Source: Effrenium voratum (taxonomy: Eukaryota > Sar > Dinophyceae > Suessiales > Symbiodiniaceae). From it: DNA of 64,000 nucleotides. The first letter of the stretch is position 1. Every line of letters starts with the position of its first letter. Below are positions 1-10,000 of this stretch, piece by piece. Under the pieces are notes generated by a model. It had not been told where the DNA came from, did not search any database, and saw only the letters and a program-made list of their open reading frames with translations. The translations under genes and the position numbers were made by a program. The stretch is from positions 154,501 through 218,500 of the forward strand of contig CAUJNA010002802.1 of the NCBI GenBank assembly GCA_963377175.1, in the 5' to 3' direction.

Positions 1-99
1 GCTCTACACGGAGAGTGGACATTCAATGATTGAACGGACCTGAGGGTTGCGACCGCATTTTGCCGAGTCCCTGGTCTGGTCTGCCGTTTTCCGCATCAG

Positions 100-161
100 G
101 TCACGACGCTGAGGCCCGGCGATGGCAAGACCTTCCCAAAGCAGGGCGACCAGCTGGTGAT
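100..161 (+). CDS. FKBP exon (first visible)
   Basis: The exon begins after the acceptor CAG at 97-99 and encodes VTTLRPGDGKTFPKQGDQLV plus two bases of the next Met codon. The intron that follows starts GAGCCT, a GA donor. It is needed to restore the reading frame into HYAG of the next exon. An earlier exon with the start codon must lie to the left of the window. Confidence 0.75.
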
Positions 162-1973
162 GAGCCTTGGCTTGGTAGTCAACGATGGTCAACGTTTGGT
201 GCCAAGGCGCATCACCGAAATCTGCGAGCTTGTGGGTAATTTGCTTTTTGCCTTCCAGAATGATGCTGGTAGAGAGTTGGCTTCTGGTACGACCAAGAAA
301 CAACGAGACCCCCAGGCCTGTCCTTCCGCAAGCTCAGTCTGGTCCCTGAGACCGCGGGGGGTTGCTGTTGGGGATACCTGGGCTTATTCCTGAGTTGACA
401 TCATCCAAGTGAAGGTGGCCTACGGTTCCCAGTGACCACTGGAAGTTTGGGAACTGGTCTCCAACTGATCACTTTTTCTTAGATCGAGTTGAAAAAAGAA
501 AGAAAGTTTGTTGTGCTCCAAGTTGAAGGCCATTGTTGTTTTGGTCTGTCGACACGTGCACCTCACACATGGGTTGGAGCGAGGATCGGAAGGAGTGTTC
601 TTGAGCAGATGCACGCAGAGGCCACGTTGCACGCTACAATTGTGTTATACTAGGCCCCTATTAGACTACAGAGAAAAAAGGTACCCTTATTCTAACCTCT
701 GTACTGGAGGACCAAGTATACGTTTTGTTCTATTGGGTGGTACCAAAAACTCATTTCGATATTTTTCTGTTGCTGACAGTTCTCGGTAGTTGCTCGGAAA
801 ACGCACGCCGATGTCAGTTTTTGCAAATCACTTGTTCTGTGGCTCAGCTAGAGCAATCCGCACGCTTTTTTTGAAGACTAACAGTCAAGCACGAGAGAGA
901 GAGAGAGAGAGAGCCTTCAAACTGCTAAAGGGTTGCCAGAAAGTTGTCAGATGTTCATGTGCGGACAGTTTGATCGTTTTGTTGTGGACATTTCTCCAGC
1001 GCGCTGGATGCTATCCAGCCTGGACAAGTCCTGATCATGAAAGAATCCAAAGGAGGCCATGCCGCAATCAGAGACCCTAATGGCTTGTTCCTTTTGGGTA
1101 GGGTTCCAAGTTGAGTGACCCTTGCTGCTTCCTTTCCAGGCGCTCTTCTTTTTTGGGGCTTCACTTTTGAAGCGGTCCATGTCCTGAGGGGCTTCACTGG
1201 TCGACCGGAGTCGGATTTTTCTGAAGCTTTGAGCTGAGGCACTACGCGGGGAGCCTGGACGTCACACATCCCAAGGAAAAGCCTAAGGTCTTCGACTCCT
1301 CCTACAGCCGGAACAAGCCTTTCCAGTTCAGGCCGGAGCTGGTTGCAATGGAGTTCAGCTCATTGAATCTCGAGATGATGGGGAAAAACGACTCATGAAG
1401 GCTCTTCCTGGGCAGGTTCCACTGCGATTTGGCGTCTGGCGATTTGGTGAAGCAGGCAGCCTGAAACCGGTAGGTTTCCCCGATTGAAATAGCCCTTCAT
1501 TCTCTCGACCTTTGGCTGTCCCTGTTGCTTACCCTCCACTCAAGATACCCCTGCTTTCCGAGTGTAGGATGTCAATCCCTGACGAGGAAAGGAGGTGTTT
1601 ACCTTGCACATCCAGGATTTTGCCCAGGCTTTATTCCTTTTCCAGGTTTTTTCCCTTTTCCAGGCTTGTCCAGGCTTCTCCCTAGAGATTTTCTTCCAGG
1701 CTTTGTCCCTTTTCTTGGGTGTTCGACCAAGTAAGTTGTTGGTAGCTAGGTTATAACCCACCAAACAGTTTGCTTCAAAGTGAAAATTCACCTTAGGTTC
1801 CCCAGCACCTTGGGTTGCAACAGCTCAGGCTACTCAGCACGTCCAAACCGCTTCAGACAGCCAGGATCGGCGTGGGGGAGGTCATCCGCGGCTGGGACGA
1901 GGCCATCCTGAAGATGTCGCTGGGCGAAAAGGCGTCGCTGCGGATCGGCTCCCAGAAAGCCTTCGGCCCCCCG
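100..1973 (+). CDS. FKBP-type peptidyl-prolyl cis-trans isomerase, partial, three exons
   Basis: Three exons (100-161, 1239-1331, 1865-1973) join in one frame to give about 87 residues that follow the FK506-binding-protein fold from its first strand to just past its helix. Visible landmarks in order are PGDGKTFPKQGDQLVMHYAG, KVFDSSYSRNKPFQF and GVGEVIRGWDEAILKMSLGE, ending in KAFGPP. Against FKBP12 these supply the pocket Tyr of HY, the Phe-Asp of FDSS, the Phe of PFQF and the Val-Ile and Trp of EVIRGW. The Tyr of the usual YAYG is Phe here. A loop about six residues longer than in FKBP12 lies before FDSS. Family role: proline isomerisation during protein folding; cell location cannot be read. 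Intron 1 is GA-AG and intron 2 GC-AG. The start codon and the last strands (IPPNA region) are not found, so the gene continues outside or across the repeats. The family call is firm; exact splice points are inferred. Confidence 0.82.
162..1238 (+). other. FKBP intron 1 (GA-AG)
   Basis: Inferred intron of 1077 bp between the first and second visible FKBP exons. It holds a short GA microsatellite at about 892-913 and nothing else that I recognise. The open frames in it are short and resemble no protein family. Confidence 0.6.
892..913. repeat. (GA)n microsatellite
   Basis: Eleven or so uninterrupted GA dinucleotides inside FKBP intron 1. Confidence 0.9.
1239..1331 (+). CDS. FKBP exon (second visible)
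   Basis: Acceptor GAG at 1236-1238. The exon completes the Met codon and reads HYAGSLDVTHPKEKPKVFDS, then the KPFQF strand, ending on two bases of an Arg codon. The donor is AG followed by GCCGG, a GC donor. The segment between AGSL and FDSS is longer than in FKBP12. Confidence 0.8.
1607..1725. repeat. Imperfect pyrimidine-rich tandem repeat
   Basis: Repeated CCTTTTCCAGGCTT-like units, irregular in length, upstream of the FKBP exon-3 acceptor. They read as a repeated polypyrimidine tract plus CAG. Whether they act in splicing is unknown. Confidence 0.55.
1714..1810 (+). mobile_element. CTTGGGTGTTCGGCCAAG palindromic element, degenerate copy
   Basis: It starts CTTGGGTGTTCGACCAAG and continues with GGTTATAACCCACC, both shared with the copies at 42472-42614 and 44194-44318. 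The far terminus is decayed. It lies in FKBP intron 2. Confidence 0.5.
1865..1973 (+). CDS. FKBP exon (third visible)
   Basis: Acceptor CCAG at 1861-1864. One base completes an Arg codon, then IGVGEVIRGWDEAILKMSLG leads into EKASLRIGSQKAFGPP. Third positions are mostly G or C. A GC donor (CCG then GCGAAA) gives an end in phase 0. The final FKBP strands should be in a further exon that I could not find. Confidence 0.8.
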
Positions 1974-2147
1974 GCGAAAAGGCTTCGCTCGGGGAACCCG
2001 GAAGGGGCGGATTGGGGCGGAGGAACGTACGGTGGATGGGTTGCGAAGGCGATGGCGGACAGCTCGAGGGGACCCGAAAAGGGGCGGCTTTTGGGGCGGA
2101 TTTGGGCGGAACGTACGGTGGATGGGTTGCGGTTTTCCGTTTCGCAG

Positions 2148-2248
2148 AGGAACCAGGGTTGAAACCATTGTTTTTGTTGGTATTTGCAGGGGGGAACACA
2201 TTTCAGGGTTTCTTAGGCGGTGCCAGGATTTAGTCTGTCCGCAGTAGG
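2148..2248 (+). mobile_element. CTACTGTGGATG palindromic MITE-like element, truncated copy
   Basis: It shares the core TTGTTGGTATTTGCAGG and AGGGTTTCTTAGG with the copies near 3 kb, 44 kb, 55 kb and 56.8 kb, and ends GTCCGCAGTAGG. The left inverted terminus is missing. Confidence 0.55.
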
Positions 2249-2392
2249 ATGTCAGGCCCAGTGAGACCAAGGAGACCCCCTTGAAAGTGACAAAGTAGTC
2301 TTCTTCGGATGGTACACTGGTATCACAAGGGAGATTTTGCACCTCCCTGACATACAGCTACATGCCCATATAAATACCGTATAGACTATAAT

Positions 2393-2412
2393 ATGTATAT
2401 ATATATATATAT
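2393..2412. repeat. (TA)n microsatellite
   Basis: Uninterrupted TA dinucleotides. Confidence 0.85.
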
Positions 2413-3039
2413 TCATAGGCACTGTATATCCGCAGATGATTTTTTGATATGTTGTGCATACTATACTGTGCAGGTTTCATACTTTTTTTAATCTCAGAGA
2501 ACATGAGAGGACGTTTTGAAGGAACGGTCGGAAAAGGGATAGCAGGTAACTTTGACGCCGTATGTGCCATTCTGCGCGCACACCGGGTGTGATGCCGGTC
2601 CAAACAAGGAGGATTCCAGGAGGGCACTTGGGATAAGCTAACAAGGTACCACCGGTCAACCTGAAGGCGATTGATATGAGGTGACAGGGGGTGCTGTTAG
2701 GGATGCTTGCAACGTTCAGTAGGTAGACGATTCTTTTGGAATAGGCAAGAAGAGTAGCATGCTACGCTTTTGGGACAATAATCTTGTGGGGGTGGATCAA
2801 AAGGTTCTTTAAATGGGGTGACCGGGGACAAGCACTACTGTAAACATGTGATATTTGCCACTACATGGGAAAAGTTACCCTTGGTCCTTTGAGGGCCAGG
2901 AACATTGATCAACCCCCATGTCTAATTCCGTCACTCAAGTCTGACGCGAGCCGCGCACGGCATCTCAGGAAAGGAAGGCTCCGGCCGTGTCCCGCCCAAC
3001 TCGGACTTGAGCCTTGCTCCTGCGACTAGCAAGTCTTTG

Positions 3040-3167
3040 GGCAACACATACAAATCCTGCACCATTTTGAATCTATGACAAACCATCGTTGGTTGATATT
3101 TACAGGGGAATCGCATCACTCCATGCAGGGTTTCGCAGGGTGCAGGATATCGTCAATCCACAGTAGG
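3040..3167 (+). mobile_element. CTACTGTGGATG palindromic MITE-like element
   Basis: The core GGTTGATATTTACAGGGGAATC and the right end CAATCCACAGTAGG match the other family members. The left arm retains AATCCTGCACCA. Confidence 0.55.
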
Positions 3168-4924
3168 CTCTTTTGGGGGTTTGTAAACAGGGTTTTCTCC
3201 AAACATCTTCCGCTGCTTTTTGGGGTACTCGGGGTAGAGCAGGTTGCTTGGTCAGGATTGATGAACACCCAGGGAGGTGAAAGCGATCGACCGATTTCAT
3301 TTTCTTACCCCTCTTTCTCTGAGGGGTACAGTAGTACATGCCTTTGTTTCAGGTTGAGGTATTCTGAATTACAAGCTCATCCAAGCGGGTCTCACTGCTT
3401 ACTCCAGTTTGTGAGCCGTTTTGCAGGAACTTCTGTTTACAGATCACCCTACACGCTTGGGAGTTGGCGCTGCTGCACAAACAATTTTGGTTTCCCTTTA
3501 GAACCAGAAGCGTGTGCCTGGTTTGGAGGCAGACCCACACCAAGGAATTATGAGGTGGAGCTGCTCAGGATTAACTGAGCTGAGACTTGTGAGCCTCGCT
3601 CGCCTGATTTGTCAACCTGTACAGCTGTGAGCAGTGCGTGCAACACGCAGTGCGTAGTTTCGGAAGCGAGCCGCTGAGCGTAGAAAGGCAAAAAAAAACG
3701 CACAGCTGAAGATCCAGAAAACGGCTTGAGTTTTGAAGGGACCGCGCGAAAGGCCAACTTGGTCAAGCAGTCAAGCAACTCCAAGGCTTTCGTTGGTCAG
3801 ACTTGAGAACTCGTTGGGTGGGGAGGCGGGTTTGGAAGGAACGGTTTCGGCAGACCCATTCGTCGCTTCCGCCTCGCCGTCTGTTTGCTTGCCGGTGCTC
3901 ATTAGGAAATGACCCGGCCGGCCCAGGGATTCCCTTAAAGGAAGCCATACCCTGTGGTTCAACCCCCATGAAAACAAAGGTTGACCCAATTTGAATGATG
4001 ACCATCCTGAGGTAAACAATGGTGGTTATATGAACCCCCATTGTTTTAATGGTGGTTTGAACCCCAGACCATAGGGGATGGTTTAAATCGTGGTCATTCC
4101 AACTCATTCCATGGCGAGGCATCCCACGCCCGCCCAGCGAGGTCACCCGTGCCCGCGCTGAACCGCGCTGAGCTCCGGGCCTGCGGGCCTCTGGGCCTGG
4201 AGTGGCAGGCCGGAGCCGTAGCTCACGCGGCCCTTCCCCCCTCGCTTGCGCTCGCTTGCGCCAGCCCACTTGGCCGAGGGCAATTCCCAATCCCCGCGCC
4301 CTCACTTGCCTCCCACTTGCCGCGTCGTGGGTTTTGGGAATCAACCGTGGAGCTTGGATTCTGCATGGGTTGAGCAAAAACCAACCCCCGGGTAAACTTC
4401 GGAAGCCAGGTGGAGTTGAGGTCCCAGAAATGAGCTTCCGCCAAAAGAGGGTATTGCTGTCCTCCTTTCCCGGTCCCTCTCCTCCAGAGCAATGCATTTT
4501 TTTTAAGGAGGGGGCTCACCAAGGCATTTTTGGGGTTTTTGATTCCGAGCCGCGCGCGCAATGGCATCCAGGAGCTTGGCCGAGCGACCCTCTGAGCTAC
4601 CGGAGCCGGATCCCGGAAGCGGGACTCGGTCCATCGGCCGAGACGGGTGAGCGCTGGACATGCGGCGGACAAATGGAGGGGATCTCATTCTTTCTTGAAT
4701 CGCCAAGGCGGTGTAGCTTGAGTTTTTGTTGTAGGTGTTGGTGAGTGTGTGTGTGTGTTGCAACTTCCCGAAGCCACCCCATTCAAAACGACAAGCCGTT
4801 AACGAAAGACACCCAATGCGCCAGATGTGTTTGTTGGTGGGAAGACAAGCAGACAGACACCGTGTTTGCCTTCAGTGATACGTATTTGCGGGTCAATGTT
4901 GCCTCCATTGTGAGGAACAGGGTG

Positions 4925-5100
4925 GACTGACTGACTGACTGACTGACTGACTGACTGAGTGAGTGAGTGAGCGAGCTAGCGAGTGAGTGAGTGAGCGAGC
5001 GAGCGAGTGCAAGAGTGAGTGAGTGAGCGAGCGAGCGAGCGCGCGGGTGAAGAGGGAATGGGTGAGCGAGGGAGCGTGTGAGGGAGTCAGCGAGGGAGCT
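4925..5100. repeat. GACT/GAGT/GAGC tetranucleotide satellite (left edge of the array)
   Basis: It begins as (GACT)n and grades into GAGT, GAGC and GAGG units. It immediately precedes the body of array copy 1, just as a GAGT satellite precedes the diverged body at 35.7 kb. It therefore marks the ancestral left boundary of the unit. Confidence 0.85.
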
Positions 5101-5181
5101 GATCTTCGAATGTTGCAGGCTTGCCTGTAAATGTTTTTGTGTCCGGCAAACTTTGATGAAGTGGGCACCTTCAGTCAGTTG

Positions 5182-7084
5182 GCATCTTGCCAAACTTTGC
5201 TTCGACAGCGCGGTTTGATACAGTTTTGTTTCCTAGCGTGGATTAAGCGGCGACTTCTATTGGCATCTTTCGAAACAGCGTTGGTTTCCTTGACAAAGCG
5301 GTTTTATCTTTGTAATGAGCTCAAGTCTGACTGGCCTGTAACGAGCGAGTTGTTTTATGAATGGTAGTAAAGGGGCAACAGGAGAGTAGACATATCATCA
5401 GGCTTCACGGAGGCATATAGCTGCATGTGCGTAGGCGAGGGTAGCCACTTTTTGACAGTCCTCAGTCGGCTAGGGAGCTTCTCGCGTATAGGCTTAGGAT
5501 CGACTTGGCAGTTTGCCAGAAGGCGCACATACGAGTTTTAGCACACACACACACACAGACACACAGCGTAGGCACTTTGAGAGCAAAACTCCAACCGCGT
5601 GGGCGGACGTAGGCGTTTTATGGCTGGCGTGCACCTTGCTTTAGCTGTCCCGCATGGTATTTGCACCATGGCGAATGCGCCAGCGTAGGTATCGGATACG
5701 TCACTAGCATTTCCTTCCCAGAAGAAACTCATTGAAATGGGGGTTACCGGGTCTTGCTGGCATGTTCGGAAAATTTGTGTTGTTCAATATTTCAAAAGGG
5801 CGGCCATTGTGGTTTGACATTGACACGTTTGCACGGACATGTACGACTCCGTTTACTTTGTGTCACACGCGCTTCGTCCAGGCCATCGGGATTTACCCGG
5901 ACTTTTTTAGGGAAATGGGAAGCGTTGTTGGATCGCAGACTCAGGGGCCACAGCATACTGTTTGTCGCTTTATCAACCCGTTCCAACAGAGAACCGGAGA
6001 ACCATACGGAACGCTTCCCTGTTTTTGGAGCCTTCACCGTCTATATAGACAGGTCAATCGATGCAGATGGGTCTTATGGCAAAGCGGCTTGCGTGTGCCA
6101 ATCAAGAGAGCAGTTCATTTGTTTATTGGTTCATCAGGCAGCAGGCGACTTGCACTTTTTGACCGGCGGGGAGCACCTCGTCCACACATACATATTTCAG
6201 TTGAGCTCAGGTCGGTGTACCAGTATTGGTGGCTCAAAGAGAGGGGTGGGTCGCCGCATGCCAAGTGAAGAACTGAAATGAAGCCAAACGAGTTTCTTTC
6301 CTTTCCAATCACATGCCTATTGGTGCAAGACATCCTGTCTCGAGTTTTGGGCTGCAAACGCGGGGAGAATCCAGCTGTTCCCCTCATATGAGAGAACCTG
6401 GTTTACCTCAGTTGGCGCTCATTGACCAGGGCAGTGAGCCAGTCAGCCAGTTGGACGGAAAATCCAAGTTTCCGAGGGCTCGATGCACCTATGTGCCTGT
6501 TTCGCAGGGGTTGTTCGGTAAAGCGTGCTGACCTTCAGGGTCGAAGCACGCGGCTGGTAGCATCTGCGCGAGACAGATTGGCGATGGCCAGCCGCACATT
6601 GCCAAGTTATCAAGGTGGCTCGCAAGAGAAATTCATATAGGGAAGGAAAGGTAATTAGAAGATACAAACAAACCATCCAAATAATACAAGGTAAAGAGAA
6701 GATGAACCGACATGAAGGTGCCATCAGAATCCTTTTGTAGGAGCTCTTGGGATTCAAGAACCTGTTATCCTTGGCGAGCCACAAATCAAGGGTTAACCGA
6801 TGGTGGCGAAGAATGGAGTATGACGACCGACATGCTAGGCCCCACTATCCTCCGAAAATGGCCCTTTTGCGGGAAAGTGCCAATGCCGCTCGCAACTTCC
6901 AAGTTAGAAATGGGTGGCGCAAAATTCTGACAGAAGAAGTGGTGGCGTGGGGGTCCCAGATTCTGAGGTAAGCTGTACGTTTCTTCGATCTTGGAGAAGC
7001 AGGCCTGCCAAGGTATCTTTGCGAGTAGACAGCTAGGCATCTCTGTCGTACGGATACCATCATCCTAAAATGGGGGTACTGGCG
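5182..7084. other. Unit body, low-repeat part (copy 1)
   Basis: About 1.9 kb without internal monomers, containing a short CA run at about 5541-5560. Two overlapping open frames of about 170-180 codons occur (from about 5732 and 5754). Neither resembles a known protein, and both are disrupted in the diverged copy at 35.7-36.8 kb, so I regard the stretch as non-coding. Confidence 0.5.
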
Positions 7085-10000
7085 GGGAGTGTCCTTGGCG
7101 AGATATGTTTGGGCTTGCAGGAGGACCCTCCTGGAGTGTTCGCTGGCATCATAAGAAGCATCATATTGCCTTGACTTGAGCAAAGCACGGAGCCGTTGGC
7201 CCCGGCCAGCTTGGCTGTGCCCAGCACTTCGCAGCAAGCTTCAGCTTCAGACTGCTGCTGCGACTGTGGGCGCAGCGGTGCTGGCTTGCGCATGCGCTCA
7301 CACTTTTTGAATTTGACACCTTGCCTTGCAGCAACTTCCCAACCCTTACGTTGTTCAGGCTGGTGCGCAGTGGAATGTCATAGGATGCGGTCTTCAGAGC
7401 TGTCCTTGTCCTGGGCAAGCTTCAGCGGACCTAAAGCAAAGAAGCAGCACGGTGGCGTCAAGTTACCAAGGTAGCTGGGAAGAGGCTGCTTCAAATGGGA
7501 TATGTTCAGGCCTGCAGGAGGAGGAGTGTTAGATGGTGAGAGGAGCATCACGTTGCCCTGACTTGAGCAAAGCGCCACACCGAGATTCAGCTTCAGACTG
7601 CTACTGGGGTTTTCGCAGACAGTGCTCCCACCTTATGAGTTGGATGCCTTGCTTTGCAGCACCGGCAGAGCCAAAACTTCGCAGCAATTCCGCTTTCAAG
7701 GCTGCACAACTCAATGATGCAGTCTAGGCCTAGCATTTGCTTCAGTGGCTCGCTTTTCACCAAGGTAGCTCGCAAGAGGTCGCTTGGAATGGGCTATGTT
7801 CACCTGGAAACCCATATGTGACGTTTTTTTCTGTCCATACGGCTTGGGCCACAAAAAAATGACCATACGGTTATTTACGGCTTTTTGTCAACAATTTGTT
7901 GAAAAAATACGGGTTGCATACGAATACGGCCACCGGCCAGCAAAAACTGACCATACGGGAAAAATGATCCAAATACGGGTTCCGTCCAAAAAAAAACGGC
8001 CATACGGCTTTCCAGGCAGGCTTATAGCTTGCAGGAAGAATGTTAGATGGCATCATGAGGGGCATCATTTTGCCTTGAGCAAAGCACAGGTCCGTTGGAA
8101 GCAGCCTGCTTGTCTTTGCCCAGAATGCTGCAGGAAGCTTCAGCTTCAGACTGCTTCTGTGGTTCGCACACAGTGCTCACACCTTGTGAGTTGGACTCCT
8201 TGCCTTGCAGTGCTGGCAGCGCCGCAACTTCCCAGCCTTTGCGCTTTCAAGGCTGGCCTGTGTTTGGATGTTTGGCCTGAATGATGCAGCCTTGGTCTAG
8301 CATTTGCTTCAGTGGCCGGCTTCGCAAGATGGGGCAGTTTGTATCCCTTTGCCTTATCGCTTCTGGCCAGCGGGAAGCAGCACAAGCCTCTGAGCGTGTT
8401 TCTGGAAGGAGTGGTTGCTACTGAATTTTGCGCAATCCCAGGACCTGGGGTACTTCACATGCTATTTGTTTTGGAGAGGAAAGGCTACCGAGGCTACCGT
8501 TCCAGACACCATGGGAGTGGCTGGGAGTGCGCTTAGGGGATTGCTCAGGCTGGAGTGTCAGAGGGCATAGGCGTGAGGAGCATGTTGCCTTGAGCAAAGC
8601 ACCGACCCATCGGACCCAAGCAGCCTGGCCGTGCCCAGAACGCGGGAAGCTTCAGCTTCAGACTGCTATCGTTGTTGGCCACACCGTGCTTACAGCTTTT
8701 GAGTCGACTGCCTTGTCTTGCAGCGCCACCGCAACCTCCAAGCCCTGGCACTTTCAAGGCGGTGTTGGTGTTTGCTTAGTGGCTGGCTGCGCAGGAATGC
8801 TCACAGGTTCCAGATTGAAAATGAGAGGGCGCGGGCGCTTCTCAGATGATTTGCAATGACCGCGGGCCATCAGTGGTGTTGAAGCCAACTGTGCCCCGAG
8901 CTTTGTGAAATTCAGGCTGCGCGCGTTTCATGCTAAGCTTTGTGGAGCTTGCTAGCCAAGCAGCTATCATACGGCTGAGACAGAATACCAACTTGATTTA
9001 CTCATTTTCTCGGGCAGCGACTACCAACTCGATTTGCCCATGTCTTGGGCTGCTTGGAATCAGATGGCGTCGTGAGGAGAATCTATCATGTTGCCTGGAC
9101 TTGAGCAAGGCAAGGAGACGTTGGACTCGACACGCTTGGCGGCTTTTACCAGAGTTTCGCGACAAGACGCCTGGCCTGCGCGTTCGTTCACACCTTTTGA
9201 GATGGACGTTTGCCTTGCAGCAACCGCAGCGCCGCAACTTTCCAGCAGTTGTTCTGTCAAGGCTAGCGCGCGTTGGGACTCAATTCAATGATGCAGTCTT
9301 GGTTTAGCATTTGCTTAGTGGCTGGCTTCGCGCGCAAGAGCCTCCTGCTGCACCGCTTTTCTTCTTTTTTTGGGAACGTCGCCTTTTGGTCGCCTAAAGT
9401 CGCCCGTGAAAACACAAAATGTTATCTGAGGCACAAAGAAGCGACGCTTGCCCATAGAAGCAGTTCCTCAGCGGCTTTTCCCAGCCTTAGACGGCATCAC
9501 GAGGAGCATCATGCTGTCCCGACTAGCAAAGCACATAGCGCTCGGAGCCGGCTGGCTTGGCTGTGCCCAGAACTTCGTGGCAAGTTGCAGCTTGAGGCAG
9601 CTGGTGTGGCTGGCAGCCACAGTACTGCTGGCCACATTACTGTTGGCTTGGGCATGTGCTCTCACCTTTCGCGTTTGATGCTTTGCCTTGCCGCATCTTC
9701 CTAATTCTGGCGCTGTTGAGGAATTCCGACCAGTTTATCAGAGCATACCCTATGTGGCCAGTACTTAGTGGCAGCAGTAGAAATGCGTTCGCACAGGTTC
9801 GCCTAGCCTGCCTACAGCTCGCAAAGGGTTCGCCTAACCTCCGTGGGTTCGCATAAGGCCGGCTGGGTTCACAAACTTTGGCTGGCCTTTTGTTGCAAGT
9901 TGTAGATGTGCCTTCGCAAACGTTTGCACACCTTGCCTCACCGGCTCTTGGAGCCGGATGGATTTTACAGTCTGCTTGTACGAGAGCACGGAGGAGATTC

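Larger units (their letters stand above)
1332..1864 (+). other. FKBP intron 2 (GC-AG)
   Basis: Intron of 533 bp. It contains an imperfect run of CTTTTCCAGGCTT-like units at about 1607-1725. It also contains a degenerate copy of the CTTGGGTGTTCGGCCAAG palindromic element (1714-1810) shortly before the acceptor. Confidence 0.65.
1974..4924. other. No firm gene; hairpin elements and simple repeats
   Basis: Downstream of the last visible FKBP exon. It holds a short direct repeat at about 2005-2140 (GGATGGGTTGCG twice), a TA microsatellite at about 2393-2412, two degenerate CTACTGTGG elements, a weak hairpin at about 3955-4085 and a GT run at about 4747-4761. A GC-rich stretch at 4548-4672 ends in a GT donor-like site (GGTGAGC) and could be an exon, but it resembles nothing I know. 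Confidence 0.5.

Noticed and set aside
4548..4672. GC-rich stretch ending in a GTGAGC donor-like site
   Set aside because: Two frames are equally plausible and neither resembles a known protein; kept only as a remark in the feature list.
5732..6281. Overlapping frames of 175-180 codons in the unit body (also at 14075-14617 and 22191-22733)
   Set aside because: Their identity among copies 1-3 only reflects recent duplication. In the diverged copy at 35.9-36.8 kb both frames are broken, and neither resembles a protein family.
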